DNA of 64,000 nucleotides from Ruegeria lacuscaerulensis (GCF_013031245.1 NZ_WPZL01000018.1:22968-86967); one strand, 5' to 3'. Shown: positions 53,005 to 62,780, counted from the first letter of the stretch. Notes: generated by a model not told the origin, from the letters alone. Translations and numbers: made by a program.

Positions 53005-54308
53005 GGTGTGATCCTTTCATGAACGAGCGTGGGTTCCCTGGGCGTGTCAGGGCCGATCGTGACTGCCTTTCGGACGGCTTCCGCCGCCCGTCGTGCTGCG
53101 TCTTCGCGCGCGGCGTGAACAACCGCCAACGGCATGCCTTTGTCGACCTTGTCGCCAAGCCGAACAATGCCCGACAGACCAACCGCTGGGTCAATCACGT
53201 CATCTTCGACCTGCCGCCCACCGCCCAGAGAGACCACGGCAAGGCCCAGCGCCTCGCCATCTATCGCGGTTACGTAACCACTGGCCGGAGCGGGAACCTC
53301 GAGGATCACACTGGCTTCGGGCAGATAGCGGGACCAATCGTCGATAAATTGCAAAGGCCCGCCGACCGCCGCCATCATGCGCCCGAACCGTTCGGCAGCA
53401 CGGCCATCGCGGATGACTTCGGCGACCTTGTCGCGCCCCTCATCTGCGGTTGCGTACATTCCGGCATCAACCAGCAGAACCCCTCCCAGCTCAGCCGAGA
53501 TCTCGGTCAGCGGCGCGTAATGCGCGTGGGTCAGGACGTTCATCACTTCGGCCACTTCCAGCGCGTTGCCGAGCGCCGGGGCCAAAGGTTGATGCATATC
53601 GGTAATCACTGCCGACGTCCGGCATCCCGCCGCATTCGCCGTCTCGGTCAGGGCCTTTGCCAGTTTGCGGGCATCTTCCAGCGTTTTCATGAACGCACCG
53701 CTGCCAACCTTGACGTCGAGCACCAGAGCCTCGGGGCTGGCGGCCAGTTTCTTGGACAGGATCGACGCGGTGATCAGGTCCAGGCTTTCAACTGTCGCCG
53801 TCACATCGCGGATTGCATAGAGCCGCTTGTCCGCAGGCGCGATCTGACCCGTAGCACCGACAATAGCCGCGCCGGTTTCACGCAGAATCTGAGTCAGACG
53901 GTTCTGCCCAATCTGCGTGCTGACGCCCGGAATGGCCTCGAGCTTGTCCAGCGTACCCCCTGTATGCCCCAACCCACGGCCCGAAATCATCGGGACATAT
54001 GCCCCTAACTCGGCCAGCGCGGGCGCCAGCACGAGACTGACACAGTCCCCGACCCCACCGGTCGAATGCTTGTCGATCACCGGGCCGTCAAAATCCCACG
54101 TCAGGACATCGCCGCTGTCGCGCATGGCAACCGTCAGATCGGCACGTCCCCGCGCGCCCAGCCCGCCCATGCAGACCGCCATGGCAAAGGCCCCGGCCTG
54201 TGCGTCACTGACCCCGCCGTCGGCGAGACCTTGCGCGAACCAATTCAGTTCTTCGCCGGTTGGCACTTGGCTCCGGCGCAGTTTTGCGATGATCGAACGC
54301 GCGTCCAT
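53001..54308 (-). CDS. deoA: Thymidine phosphorylase
   Basis: DeoA splits thymidine and deoxyuridine with phosphate. The 435-residue protein begins MDARSIIAKLRRSQVPTGEE and has the phosphate-binding VIDKHSTGGVGDCVSLVLAP and DKLEAIPGVSTQ blocks of family 3 glycosyltransferases. The frame is open upstream to 54389, but ATG 54308 gives the family N-terminus and lies four bases after the cdd stop. It belongs to the salvage operon. Confidence 0.95.
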   Translation of the reverse strand: MDARSIIAKLRRSQVPTGEELNWFAQGLADGGVSDAQAGAFAMAVCMGGLGARGRADLTVAMRDSGDVLTWDFDGPVIDKHSTGGVGDCVSLVLAPALAELGAYVPMISGRGLGHTGGTLDKLEAIPGVSTQIGQNRLTQILRETGAAIVGATGQIAPADKRLYAIRDVTATVESLDLITASILSKKLAASPEALVLDVKVGSGAFMKTLEDARKLAKALTETANAAGCRTSAVITDMHQPLAPALGNALEVAEVMNVLTHAHYAPLTEISAELGGVLLVDAGMYATADEGRDKVAEVIRDGRAAERFGRMMAAVGGPLQFIDDWSRYLPEASVILEVPAPASGYVTAIDGEALGLAVVSLGGGRQVEDDVIDPAVGLSGIVRLGDKVDKGMPLAVVHAAREDAARRAAEAVRKAVTIGPDTPREPTLVHERITP

Positions 54309-54312
54309 GGGC

Positions 54313-54705
54313 TCAGACGTCCTCCATATGCGAAGCGTCGAAGGCACCGGGCAGAAGGTCACCGATTGTGGTTTCCAACTCGGCACCATCCGCTGTCGCC
54401 AGAGTCACTTTCACCCCGCGCTTGCCAAACTCAGCCAACTTCTGGCGACATCCCCCGCAAGGCGGTACCGGCTGCGGAGATGAGGCGACCACATAGACCT
54501 CGGCCAATTCCTGTTCACCTGCGGCGACCATGGCGGCGATGGCACCAGCCTCGGCGCAGGTCCCCTCGGGATAGGCAACGTTTTCAACGTTGCAGCCGGA
54601 ATAAACCACGCCAGTCGACGACCGGATCGCCGCGCCAACTTTGAAATTGGAATAGGGTGCGTAGGCTTTTTCCCGGACAGACAAAGCTGCATCTTTCAAA
54701 GTCAT
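54313..54705 (-). CDS. cdd: Cytidine deaminase
   Basis: A 130-residue zinc enzyme that deaminates cytidine and deoxycytidine. NVENVAYPEGTCAEAGAIAA carries the first cysteine and catalytic glutamate, and VPPCGGCRQKL the other two cysteines. It starts at ATG 54705 behind GGGGA; an upstream frame to 54729 is rejected. It is the first gene of the cdd-deoA-deoB-add-upp unit, which turns nucleosides into bases, sugar phosphate and UMP. Confidence 0.95.
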   Translation of the reverse strand: MTLKDAALSVREKAYAPYSNFKVGAAIRSSTGVVYSGCNVENVAYPEGTCAEAGAIAAMVAAGEQELAEVYVVASSPQPVPPCGGCRQKLAEFGKRGVKVTLATADGAELETTIGDLLPGAFDASHMEDV

Positions 54706-54762
54706 AGCGATTCCCCAATTTTTGATCATCTGGTCAGAAAGTCATACCCTAAATGAAAGCAC

Positions 54763-54782
54763 CCGGGGAGTTGAAGCCCCGG
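54763..54782. terminator. Hairpin between the cupin gene and the cdd operon
   Basis: CCGGGG (54763-54768) pairs with CCCCGG (54777-54782) in the gap between the end of the cupin gene and the cdd start, both on the minus strand. A weak terminator for the VOC-cupin gene is possible; there is no strong T run. Confidence 0.4.
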
Positions 54783-54809
54783 ACGGAAGTTTCCTGGGCC
54801 GAAATCCTC

Positions 54810-55907
54810 TTAAACCAACGTCGTGTTGAAGGTGCCCGGCAGAGTAACCTCGAGCAGTTCGACATCATCGGAAGGATCGGCCAGTCGCGTGCGCATTCCC
54901 GGCGGGATGACAAAAGCATCGCCTTGCTCCAGGCGGAACGGATCTCGCCTTTCGCCCTCAAGCGTGACTTCTCCGTTCATGACAAAGGTGAAATGGATAT
55001 CCGTGTCGTGCGTAGCCCAGACCGGCTCGCCCTGCCCTTTTCGTACGACCTGAACACCGGCAACGCCTTTGGTATTCTCACCTATCGTCGTGTCGCGGCA
55101 GATATAACCCGGCAGGCGGAACGGCACCCATTTGGCACCTTCGGCCTGATTGTAGACAAAGCGCTGCCCCTGCCATTCCCGATCCGGACGATAATGAGGT
55201 GTCGGTAGCTCCATCTCATGGTCAATCTCGGTGACATGCTCAGCCGGAACTCCGATTTCGATCACCTGCACATTGTCGGACGCCTCAAGCACGCGGTGAC
55301 GAATCTCGGGCGGCTGGATAAAGCAATCTCCGGCGGTCAGGCGCATCTTTTCGCCCTGATCTTCGTAAACCACATCAACCCAGCCGTGGATGCAGAAGAT
55401 CAGCTGAAACCCGACCTTGTGAAAATGCACCATGTCAGGCACCGGACCGCCGTCAGGGATACGAATATGACTGGCGATGATCGACCCGCCCAGCCGATCC
55501 GGCACCAGATCGCGGTAATGCATCCCGGCTCGCCCGATGATCCACGGGGCCTGATCCTTGAGCCTGCGCACCACAAAGGAATGTACCGTTTCCGGCATGA
55601 CCAGCGGCGGATTCAGCTCTTCGATTTCAACCCGTGTTCCATTCGGAGCCACAAGACTGCGCTGACCATTCGCGAAGCCTTCCGGGTCATCCGTATGAAT
55701 GCGCAACGTACCTGCCGCTTCGGGCGCGTCTTTTTCGATCCGCAACCGAAGGCCATGGCCCGAGAATACGGCAACTCGCGGGTCGTCAGCGGGATAGATC
55801 ATGTCCATCCGCATACCCAGAGTCCTGGTGTAAAATGGAATGTCGTTACGCAGCTCCTGCGTCGGCAGGCGAATCTCAGCGCGGGTCTGGCTTTGCGATT
55901 TCGTCAT
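54810..55907 (-). CDS. VOC-cupin-cupin fusion protein
   Basis: The 365-residue product appears to have three beta-rich parts: an N-terminal VOC (glyoxalase-type) domain (about 12-110, RNDIPFYTRTLGMRMDMIYP), a first cupin (about 150-245, VHFHKVGFQLIFCIHGWVDV and AGDCFIQPPEIRHRV) and a second cupin (about 275-360, TDIHFTFVMNGEVTLEGE and EQGDAFVIPPGMRTRL). The first cupin has the histidine pair expected of a metal site. A dioxygenase or ligand-sensing role is possible; the substrate is unknown. Its 5' end overlaps the upstream membrane-protein gene by 32 bases. Confidence 0.82.
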   Translation of the reverse strand: MTKSQSQTRAEIRLPTQELRNDIPFYTRTLGMRMDMIYPADDPRVAVFSGHGLRLRIEKDAPEAAGTLRIHTDDPEGFANGQRSLVAPNGTRVEIEELNPPLVMPETVHSFVVRRLKDQAPWIIGRAGMHYRDLVPDRLGGSIIASHIRIPDGGPVPDMVHFHKVGFQLIFCIHGWVDVVYEDQGEKMRLTAGDCFIQPPEIRHRVLEASDNVQVIEIGVPAEHVTEIDHEMELPTPHYRPDREWQGQRFVYNQAEGAKWVPFRLPGYICRDTTIGENTKGVAGVQVVRKGQGEPVWATHDTDIHFTFVMNGEVTLEGERRDPFRLEQGDAFVIPPGMRTRLADPSDDVELLEVTLPGTFNTTLV

Positions 55908-56574
55908 GATAGTTCTCTTCGGTCCTGGATTTTGGCCATCCGATCAGAACGGCGGCCAAAATGCCAATCGAAAAGAACATCTCAAGCGTTTCTTCCAATA
56001 CGAACAAACGCACCATCATCACCTGGGAAAGATCTGCGCTGAACATTCCCGACACTTCTTCAAGAAGTTGGGCGATTACCGCAAACATGCCCGCAAGAAC
56101 AAACACAAACAGAAATGGAGCGCGTTGTTTGAGTGCCCGCCATGCGTTCGGCATCCCGTGCCAGACGACACCCCCGACCACGACAACCGCCAGCACCACG
56201 CGTACAATCGTCATGTCCAGCAACGTGTCCAGCCCGTTCAGTACCCAGAACGGTATGCTGCCCACAGCGTAAATATCCGCCTCCAGCTCTCTTTCTGCCA
56301 ACAGTAAGCACACCAGCCCGATATAAAGGCGTGTCGCACCGGGAAATCGGTAAAGCGCCGCCAGCCCCGCCGCCAAGAGCGCAGCAGCCGAGATTGTTTC
56401 AAACGGCCCGCCCTCCTGGTTAAGGGCCGAAGCCTGAATTGGCCAGATTGTAACGGCGGTCAGAATCAGCGCCGCCGTGACAAGCACTGCGCGGAATGCA
56501 AACCGATCCGTGCCAAAAGACATGCTTTCTGCAGGCAGAGCGTTCTCTGCCTGAAATTCGTCCTTATAGCTCAT
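55876..56574 (-). CDS. Polytopic membrane protein of unknown function
   Basis: A 232-residue protein with about six helices (near 28-48, 60-78, 83-98, 118-138, 152-172, 190-212). I do not recognise the family. It contains LLLAERELEADIYAVGSIPF between helices and many acidic residues near the second half (QLLEEVSGMFSADLSQ, LEETLEMFF). It overlaps the VOC-cupin gene by 32 bases, an unusually long overlap that suggests coupled translation. It lies divergently from the malic enzyme gene across 184 bases. Confidence 0.75.
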   Translation of the reverse strand: MSYKDEFQAENALPAESMSFGTDRFAFRAVLVTAALILTAVTIWPIQASALNQEGGPFETISAAALLAAGLAALYRFPGATRLYIGLVCLLLAERELEADIYAVGSIPFWVLNGLDTLLDMTIVRVVLAVVVVGGVVWHGMPNAWRALKQRAPFLFVFVLAGMFAVIAQLLEEVSGMFSADLSQVMMVRLFVLEETLEMFFSIGILAAVLIGWPKSRTEENYHDEIAKPDPR

Positions 56575-56632
56575 TCCGGAATCCGTGCTCGTTGCCGTTG
56601 CCTGAGTTTTCGAAGTTGACGGAACTTAGTTG

Positions 56633-56695
56633 TTTTGCGCGGAACTTCAACTAACGGGCAAAAGTCGTCGCAAAACTGTTGCAAAATGACGCAAC
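56633..56695. promoter_or_regulatory. GCAAA-core half-site array upstream of the malic enzyme gene
   Basis: TTTTGCGC (56633-56640), GTCGCAAA (56667-56674), GTTGCAAA (56678-56685) and GACGCAAC (56688-56695) lie upstream of the malic enzyme start, the last three spaced 11 and 10 bases apart, near one helical turn. The core matches the half-sites seen before prpE. AAGTT-GACGG-AACTT at 56614-56628 is a second inverted repeat. Regulation by the same factor as prpE is inference. Confidence 0.5.
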
Positions 56696-56758
56696 GTAGC
56701 CAAGCCACCAGAAATAGTTTAACCCTCAATCAATATTTGGAATGGAGTTGAATCGCTG

Positions 56759-59032
56759 ATGTCAGACACACCTAACCTGCGGCAGGCCGCGCTGGATTAT
56801 CACGCCCATCCAAAACCCGGAAAGCTTGAGATCAAAGCGACAAAGCCGATGGCCAACGGCCGTGACCTGGCCCGCGCCTATTCCCCCGGCGTGGCCGAAG
56901 CCAGTCTTGAGATCAAGGCCGATGCATCCAACGCCGAGCTTTACACGGCACGTGGCAATCTTGTTGCGGTTGTCTCGAACGGCACGGCGGTTCTGGGGCT
57001 GGGCAATATCGGCGCGTTGGCCTCGAAACCGGTGATGGAGGGCAAGGCCGTTCTGTTCAAGAAATTCGCCGGGATCGATTGTTTTGACATCGAGGTCGAT
57101 CAGCCCGATCCCGAAAAGCTGGCGGACATTGTGTGCGCACTGGAGCCCACTTTCGGTGCAATCAACCTGGAAGACATCAAGGCGCCTGACTGCTTTATTG
57201 TCGAAAAGCTGTGCCGCGAGCGCATGAACATCCCCGTCTTTCACGACGACCAGCACGGAACTGCCATCGTGGTGGGTGCTGCTGTCAAAAACGCTCTGCA
57301 TGTGGCGGGAAAGAAATTCGAAGACATCAAGGTAGTTTCGACCGGTGGCGGCGCGGCCGGGATCGCCTGCCTCAATATGCTGGTCAAGCTGGGCGTTAAG
57401 CGTGAGAACATCTGTCTGTGTGACATTCACGGGCTGGTCTATGAGGGCCGGACCGAGGACATGAACCCGCACAAGGATCAGTTTGCCCAGAAAACGGACC
57501 TGCGCACCCTGGACGACGTGATTGGCGATGCCGACCTGTTCCTGGGCCTCAGCGGACCCAATGTCCTGAAACCCGAAATGGTCGCAAAAATGGCCAAGCG
57601 CCCGATCATATTCGCACTGGCCAACCCGACGCCGGAAATTCTGCCGGACGCGGCGCGCGAGGTGGCTCCGGACGCAATTATTGCCACGGGGCGCAGCGAT
57701 TTCCCCAATCAGGTCAACAATGTATTGTGTTTCCCCTTCATCTTCCGAGGCGCTCTTGACGTGGGCGCAACAGAGATCAATGACGAAATGCAGATCGCTT
57801 GCGTGGACGGCATCGCCGAAATGGCCCGCGCCACAACCAGCGCTGAAGCCGCTGCAGCCTACAAGGGCGAACAGCTGACTTTTGGACCGGACTACCTGAT
57901 TCCGAAACCGTTTGATCCGCGCCTCGTTGGCGTTGTGTCGTCTTCGGTCGCCAAGGCCGCGATGGACAGTGGCGTTGCCAGACGCCCGATTGACGATATC
58001 GAAGCCTACAAGGAACGCCTGAACCAGACCGTGTTCAAGTCCGCCCTGCTGATGCGGCCGGTATTCGAGGCCGCAGCCGTTGCCTCTCGCCGGATCGTTT
58101 TTGCCGAGGGCGAGGACGAGCGGGTCCTGCGCGCGGCTCAGGCCATTTTGGAAGAAACCACTGAAACGCCCATTCTGATTGGGCGCCCAGAGGTGATCGA
58201 TGCACGGTGCGAACGGCTGGGTCTGACAGTCAGACCCGGTGAAGATTTCCAGATCGTGAACCCTCAAGACGACCCCCGGTACTACGACTACTGGAGCTCG
58301 TATCACGACATCATGCAGCGCCGCGGTGTGACCCCGGATCTGGCCAAGGCGATCATGCGTACGAACAACACCGCTATTGCAGCTATCATGGTGCATCGCG
58401 GTGAGGCAGACAGTCTGATCTGCGGGACTTTCGGCGAATATCGCTGGCATCTCAACTACGTTGAACAGGTACTGGCAGACGGCGATTTGCGCCCCCACGG
58501 TGCGTTGTCGCTGATGATTCTGGAAGACGGGCCTCTGTTCATTGCCGACACGCATGTGAGGCAATTGCCGACTCCTGAGGAACTGGCCGAATCCACTATC
58601 GGAGCGGCCCGCCATGTGCGGCGCTTTGGGATCGAGCCCAAGATCGCATTTTGTTCGCAATCGCAATTCGGCAATCAGGTAGAGGGTTCGGGCAAACGGC
58701 TGCGGGCCGCTCTCGACATACTCGACTCTGAAACGCGCGATTTCACTTATGAAGGCGAAATGAACCTCGACCTGGCACTTGACCCCGAATTGCGGTCGCG
58801 GATTTTCCCGAATTCTCGAATGGCAGGACCGGCTAATGTGCTCATTTTTGCCCATGCAGACGCAGCCAGCGGTGTGCGCAATATCCTGAAGATGAAAGCC
58901 GACGGCATTGAGGTTGGCCCGGTCCTGATGGGAATGGGCAATAAGGCACATATCGTAACCCCGTCGATCACCGCGCGGGGATTGCTGAACATGGCGGCCA
59001 TCGCCGGAACTCCGGTGGCACATTACGGGTAA
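56759..59032 (+). CDS. maeB: NADP-dependent malic enzyme MaeB with C-terminal phosphotransacetylase-like domain
   Basis: The 757-residue protein converts malate to pyruvate and CO2 with NADP. The N-terminal malic domain (about 1-430) has [34 protein letters not shown] and the Rossmann [16 protein letters not shown]. The C-terminal domain (about 435-757) resembles phosphate acetyltransferase ([18 protein letters not shown], and [19 protein letters not shown]) and acts in oligomerisation or acetyl-CoA control, not catalysis, in known relatives. ATG 56759 follows GGAG by 11 bases. It can turn succinate-derived carbon from propionate into pyruvate. Confidence 0.96.
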   Translation: MSDTPNLRQAALDYHAHPKPGKLEIKATKPMANGRDLARAYSPGVAEASLEIKADASNAELYTARGNLVAVVSNGTAVLGLGNIGALASKPVMEGKAVLFKKFAGIDCFDIEVDQPDPEKLADIVCALEPTFGAINLEDIKAPDCFIVEKLCRERMNIPVFHDDQHGTAIVVGAAVKNALHVAGKKFEDIKVVSTGGGAAGIACLNMLVKLGVKRENICLCDIHGLVYEGRTEDMNPHKDQFAQKTDLRTLDDVIGDADLFLGLSGPNVLKPEMVAKMAKRPIIFALANPTPEILPDAAREVAPDAIIATGRSDFPNQVNNVLCFPFIFRGALDVGATEINDEMQIACVDGIAEMARATTSAEAAAAYKGEQLTFGPDYLIPKPFDPRLVGVVSSSVAKAAMDSGVARRPIDDIEAYKERLNQTVFKSALLMRPVFEAAAVASRRIVFAEGEDERVLRAAQAILEETTETPILIGRPEVIDARCERLGLTVRPGEDFQIVNPQDDPRYYDYWSSYHDIMQRRGVTPDLAKAIMRTNNTAIAAIMVHRGEADSLICGTFGEYRWHLNYVEQVLADGDLRPHGALSLMILEDGPLFIADTHVRQLPTPEELAESTIGAARHVRRFGIEPKIAFCSQSQFGNQVEGSGKRLRAALDILDSETRDFTYEGEMNLDLALDPELRSRIFPNSRMAGPANVLIFAHADAASGVRNILKMKADGIEVGPVLMGMGNKAHIVTPSITARGLLNMAAIAGTPVAHYG

Positions 59033-59099
59033 AGTTCCCGTACACTTTCGATCAGGTGCCTCGTCGGGCACCTGATCTCAATCCGAGAGCTGGTGATTC

Positions 59100-59220
59100 T
59101 TTGCACGCCAAGATTTGCAGATTTGCAAAAACCGGCAATTGGTGCAGCTGAATTTACCCCAGATGATCAGTTTGCAAAAATTTGCAGGTCAATTCAGCTA
59201 AATCTGCAAATATTTTGCGA
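59100..59220. promoter_or_regulatory. TTTGCAAA operator array upstream of prpE
   Basis: Half-sites TTTGCACG (59100-59107), TTTGCAG/A (59114-59121), TTTGCAAA (59122-59129 and 59171-59178), TTTGCAGG (59181-59188), TCTGCAAA (59203-59210) and TTTTGCGA (59213-59220) fill the leader. I recall TTTGCAAA pairs as the binding motif of the short-chain acyl regulator PccR/ScfR in Rhodobacter relatives, which controls propionyl-CoA metabolism. Copies with 8-11 base spacing suggest paired binding. The array is inside a spurious upstream extension of the prpE frame. Confidence 0.68.
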
Positions 59221-59308
59221 TAAAGTGACGCCCCGTTATGTCCCTCGCTTGTGTGCTGCCCCCCAGCCGCCCTACACACAGCGAAAGGAATTCAAGGAGG
59301 AGATCAAA

Positions 59309-61198
59309 GTGGCCTATCAGGACGTTTACGAAAGCTGGAAATCCAATCCAGAGGCATTCTGGATGGAGGCCGCAAAGGGGATAGATTGGGTTCAACCTCC
59401 GACCAAAGCGCTGTTTGACGACAACGCTCCGCTTTACGAATGGTTCTGTGACGCCAAGGTGAACACCTGCTGGAACTCGGTGGATCGGCATGTGGAAAAT
59501 GGCCGCGGAGAGCAGACGGCCATTATATACGACAGCCCGATCACCCACACCAAACGCGAAATCTCGTATGTCGAATTGCGAAATCGCGTGGCTACACTGG
59601 CCGGGGCGCTGCGCGCCAAGGGGGTCGAAAAGGGCGACCGCGTCATCATCTATATGCCGATGATCCCCGAAGCGCTTGAGGCGATGCTGGCTTGCGCTCG
59701 TCTTGGAGCGGTACATTCAGTGGTGTTTGGCGGGTTTGCCAGCAACGAATTGGCAGTACGGATCGACGACGCGAAACCCAAGGCGATCATCGCTGCGTCC
59801 TGCGGGATGGAGCCGGGCCGCGTCGTGCACTATAAACCCCTGCTGGACGGTGCCATCGACATGGCCAGCCACAAACCCGATTTTTGCGTGATCTTCCAAA
59901 GGGAACAGGAAGTGGCAAATCTGGTCGAAGGGCGCGATTTCAACTGGCACGGCTTCCAGTACGGCGTCGAGCCGGCGGAATGCGTTCCGGTGGACGGCAA
60001 CGATCCGGCCTACATCCTTTATACATCCGGCACCACGGGCGCGCCTAAAGGTGTCGTACGTCCGACCGCAGGACATCTTGTGGCGCTGAACTGGACGATG
60101 AAGAATATTTATGACGTTGACCCCGGAGACGTGTTCTGGGCGGCGTCGGATGTCGGCTGGGTCGTGGGGCATTCCTACATCTGCTACGCCCCGCTGATCC
60201 ACGGAAACACCACCATCGTCTTTGAGGGAAAACCGGTAGGCACCCCCGATGCGGGCACATTCTGGCGGGTAATTTCCGAGCATAAGGTCAAAAGCTTCTT
60301 CACCGCCCCCACCGCCATTCGGGCCGTCAAACGCGAGGACCCGAAGGGCGAGTTGCTGGCGAAATACGACCTTTCGAAATTACGCGCCCTGTACCTGGCC
60401 GGGGAACGCGCCGACCCCGACACGATCGAGTGGGCGCAGGCAGCACTGAATGTTCCCGTAATCGACCACTGGTGGCAGACCGAGACCGGTTGGGCCATTG
60501 CAGGTAATCCCTTGGGGATCGAGGAACTTCCGGTCAAGCTGGGTTCACCCGCAAAGGCGATGCCGGGATATGACGTGCAGATCCTGGACGAAGGCGGCCA
60601 CCCGATGAAACCCGGTGAGCTTGGCGCGATTGCAGTCAAACTGCCGCTGCCACCGGGCACCCTGCCGACGCTTTGGAATGCCGAAGAGCGGTTCAAAAGC
60701 TCCTACCTGAACCATTTCCCCGGATACTACGAAACCGGTGACGCGGGCATGATCGATGAGGACGGATACCTCTACATTATGGCGCGCACCGATGACGTGA
60801 TCAACGTCGCGGGCCACCGGCTGTCCACCGGCGGGATGGAAGAGGTTCTGGCCGCCCATCCCGATGTGGCCGAATGTGCGGTGATCGGCGTGACGGATCA
60901 GCTTAAGGGGCAGATGCCCGTGGGCTTTCTGTGCCTGAACGCGGGGTGCGATCGGGATCACGGCGAGGTCGTTCAGGACGTCGTCAAACTAGTGCGCGAA
61001 AAGATCGGCCCGGTCGCCGCCTTCAAGCAGGCCGTTGTCGTGGATCGTCTTCCCAAGACACGGTCGGGCAAAATCCTGCGTGGGACGATGGTGTCGATAG
61101 CGGACAGCAAAGACTACAAGATGCCCGCAACCATCGACGATCCGGTCATTTTGGACGAGATCACCGTAGCGCTGAAATCCATCGGATACGCCCAATAA
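59309..61198 (+). CDS. prpE: Propionyl-CoA synthetase PrpE
   Basis: PrpE makes propionyl-CoA from propionate, ATP and CoA. The 629-residue acyl-adenylate-forming enzyme has YILYTSGTTGAPKGVVRP (AMP-binding, about 233-250), YLAGERADPDTIEW, HWWQTETGWAI, GYLYIMARTDDVINVAGHRL and the acetylatable lysine at 588 in TRSGKILRGTM. The N-terminal YQDVYESWKSNPEAFW is PrpE-like. The start is GTG 59309, eight bases behind a perfect AAGGAGG; the frame extends upstream to 59093 but that part covers the operators. Confidence 0.95.
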   Translation: MAYQDVYESWKSNPEAFWMEAAKGIDWVQPPTKALFDDNAPLYEWFCDAKVNTCWNSVDRHVENGRGEQTAIIYDSPITHTKREISYVELRNRVATLAGALRAKGVEKGDRVIIYMPMIPEALEAMLACARLGAVHSVVFGGFASNELAVRIDDAKPKAIIAASCGMEPGRVVHYKPLLDGAIDMASHKPDFCVIFQREQEVANLVEGRDFNWHGFQYGVEPAECVPVDGNDPAYILYTSGTTGAPKGVVRPTAGHLVALNWTMKNIYDVDPGDVFWAASDVGWVVGHSYICYAPLIHGNTTIVFEGKPVGTPDAGTFWRVISEHKVKSFFTAPTAIRAVKREDPKGELLAKYDLSKLRALYLAGERADPDTIEWAQAALNVPVIDHWWQTETGWAIAGNPLGIEELPVKLGSPAKAMPGYDVQILDEGGHPMKPGELGAIAVKLPLPPGTLPTLWNAEERFKSSYLNHFPGYYETGDAGMIDEDGYLYIMARTDDVINVAGHRLSTGGMEEVLAAHPDVAECAVIGVTDQLKGQMPVGFLCLNAGCDRDHGEVVQDVVKLVREKIGPVAAFKQAVVVDRLPKTRSGKILRGTMVSIADSKDYKMPATIDDPVILDEITVALKSIGYAQ

Positions 61199-61292
61199 GC
61201 GGCCTGCGGGCGGTCTTTGGCCGCCCGCGCCTCGCCTTTCTCTTGCAACCAGAAACAGGGCCCCTACTGTCTGACCAAGACAGTGAGGCTTC

Positions 61293-62732
61293 ATGACCCA
61301 AACAGACATCTGGCGCCTGAGCGCCACAGAGTTGACCGCACTCACCCACAGCGGAGAGCTGAGCGCCGAAGATGTAGTGCAAGACGCGATCACGCGAATG
61401 CATCAGGTCAACCCGAACCTGAACGCCGTGGTCGAGGATCTGAGCGATGAAGCGCTGGAGCGGGCACGCAATCTGGATAAAGCCAAAGCGCAAGGGACAG
61501 CAATCGGTCCGCTGCACGGGGTGCCGGTCACCATCAAGATCAATGTCGATCAAAAGGGTCACGCAACGTCTAACGGCGTTGTGGCGCTAAAAGACGTGAT
61601 CGCGCCCGACGACGCCCCCGTCGTGCGCAACCTGCAAAACGCCGGGGCTATCGTGATCGGTCGAACAAATACGCCCGAGTTTTCGTTCCGCGCAGACACC
61701 GACAACCCGTTGCATGGTCGGACCCATAACCCATGGGGTCGCCACATTTCACCCGGCGGGTCTTCGGGTGGCGCAGGTGCGGCCGTTATGTCCGGCATCG
61801 GAGCGCTGGCCCATGGCAACGACATCGGCGGCAGCCTGCGGTTTCCGGCCGCCGCCAACGGGGCTGTCACCGTTAAACCGGGCCTTGGCCGCGTGCCTGC
61901 CTGGAACCCCAGTCAACAGACCGAGCGCGGGATTCTGGCGCAGTCCATGTCGGTGCAGGGCCTGATCACACGCTCTGCCGCGGACCTTCACCGGTCGATG
62001 CCCAGCTTGATTGCGGAAGACCCACGCGATCCGTTTCACGTCCCGATACCGTGGCGCGGTGAAAACATGGAAGGCCCCGTCAAGGTCGCCTTCACCAAAA
62101 ACACTTTTGGTTATGCCCTGCACCCCGAGGTCGAAAAGGCGCTGGACTCAGCGCGCGATGCGCTGGTCGACGCCGGATATCTTTTAGAGGAGATCGATCC
62201 GCCCGATGTCTTTGAATGCGGCCGCTCCGGATATCGCGCGCTGATGGGCGAAGTTCTGACCTTGATGAAGGGCGACATCGAGGCAGCGGGCTCACAAACT
62301 ATCCGCGATATTTTTGAAGTCTATTTTCAGGAATTTCCGCCGATTCTGGAAACCGAACTGATCAGGATGCTGGCAAAACGCAGCCATTTTGCCCGGGAAT
62401 GGTCGCTGTTCATGGATGACTACCCTCTGGTTTTGTCGCCATTCCTGCCACAGCCGTTCTTTAAACCGGACCGGGATACCGAAGGCGCCGAGGGCGTGCA
62501 CGAGGTTCTGGGCTGCGCTGTCTACTCCTATGCGATGAATTTCCTCGGGTTGCCTGCCGCCTGCGTTCCCGCGCGGTTGGCCGACCTGCCAAACGGGCCG
62601 CAACCGATCAACATTCAGATCGCCGCCCGTCGCTGGCGCGAGGACATGGCGGTCGATGCCGCCGCCGCGATTGAGGCGCGCGTAGGTCAAATGTGTCTGC
62701 CGTTATGGGATATGATGGGGACGACCACATAA
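61293..62732 (+). CDS. Amidase signature family enzyme
   Basis: A 479-residue amidase with the Lys-cisSer-Ser triad: lysine 82 in VPVTIKINVD, the serine pair at 157-158 in SPGGSSGGAGAAV, and the nucleophile serine 181 in NDIGGSLRFPA. The C-terminal half is less conserved, as usual. It hydrolyses an amide; the substrate cannot be inferred. It is not GatA: the length and flanking genes do not fit a tRNA amidotransferase operon. It begins 94 bases after prpE. Confidence 0.92.
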   Translation: MTQTDIWRLSATELTALTHSGELSAEDVVQDAITRMHQVNPNLNAVVEDLSDEALERARNLDKAKAQGTAIGPLHGVPVTIKINVDQKGHATSNGVVALKDVIAPDDAPVVRNLQNAGAIVIGRTNTPEFSFRADTDNPLHGRTHNPWGRHISPGGSSGGAGAAVMSGIGALAHGNDIGGSLRFPAAANGAVTVKPGLGRVPAWNPSQQTERGILAQSMSVQGLITRSAADLHRSMPSLIAEDPRDPFHVPIPWRGENMEGPVKVAFTKNTFGYALHPEVEKALDSARDALVDAGYLLEEIDPPDVFECGRSGYRALMGEVLTLMKGDIEAAGSQTIRDIFEVYFQEFPPILETELIRMLAKRSHFAREWSLFMDDYPLVLSPFLPQPFFKPDRDTEGAEGVHEVLGCAVYSYAMNFLGLPAACVPARLADLPNGPQPINIQIAARRWREDMAVDAAAAIEARVGQMCLPLWDMMGTTT

Positions 62733-62753
62733 GTCGCCCCGGCCAAAGAAATA

Positions 62754-62780
62754 GACCCCGGGTTTTTTGTGCCCAGGGTC
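62754..62780. terminator. Hairpin in the gap after the amidase gene
   Basis: GACCC and GGGTC with inner GGG and CCC form a stem with one mismatch, loop TTTTTTGTG, 22 bases after the amidase stop. The T run lies in the loop rather than after the stem, so terminator function is uncertain. The rest of the gap to 62993 shows no gene. Confidence 0.35.

Noticed and set aside
53001..54308. Possible duplication or fusion in the nucleoside operon
   Set aside because: All five genes have normal lengths and intact motifs; the overlaps are ordinary translational coupling.
56762..59071. A 769-codon open frame antisense to the malic enzyme gene
   Set aside because: It mirrors the whole maeB gene and arises from GC-rich codon bias; its product shows no family motif, while maeB is unmistakable.
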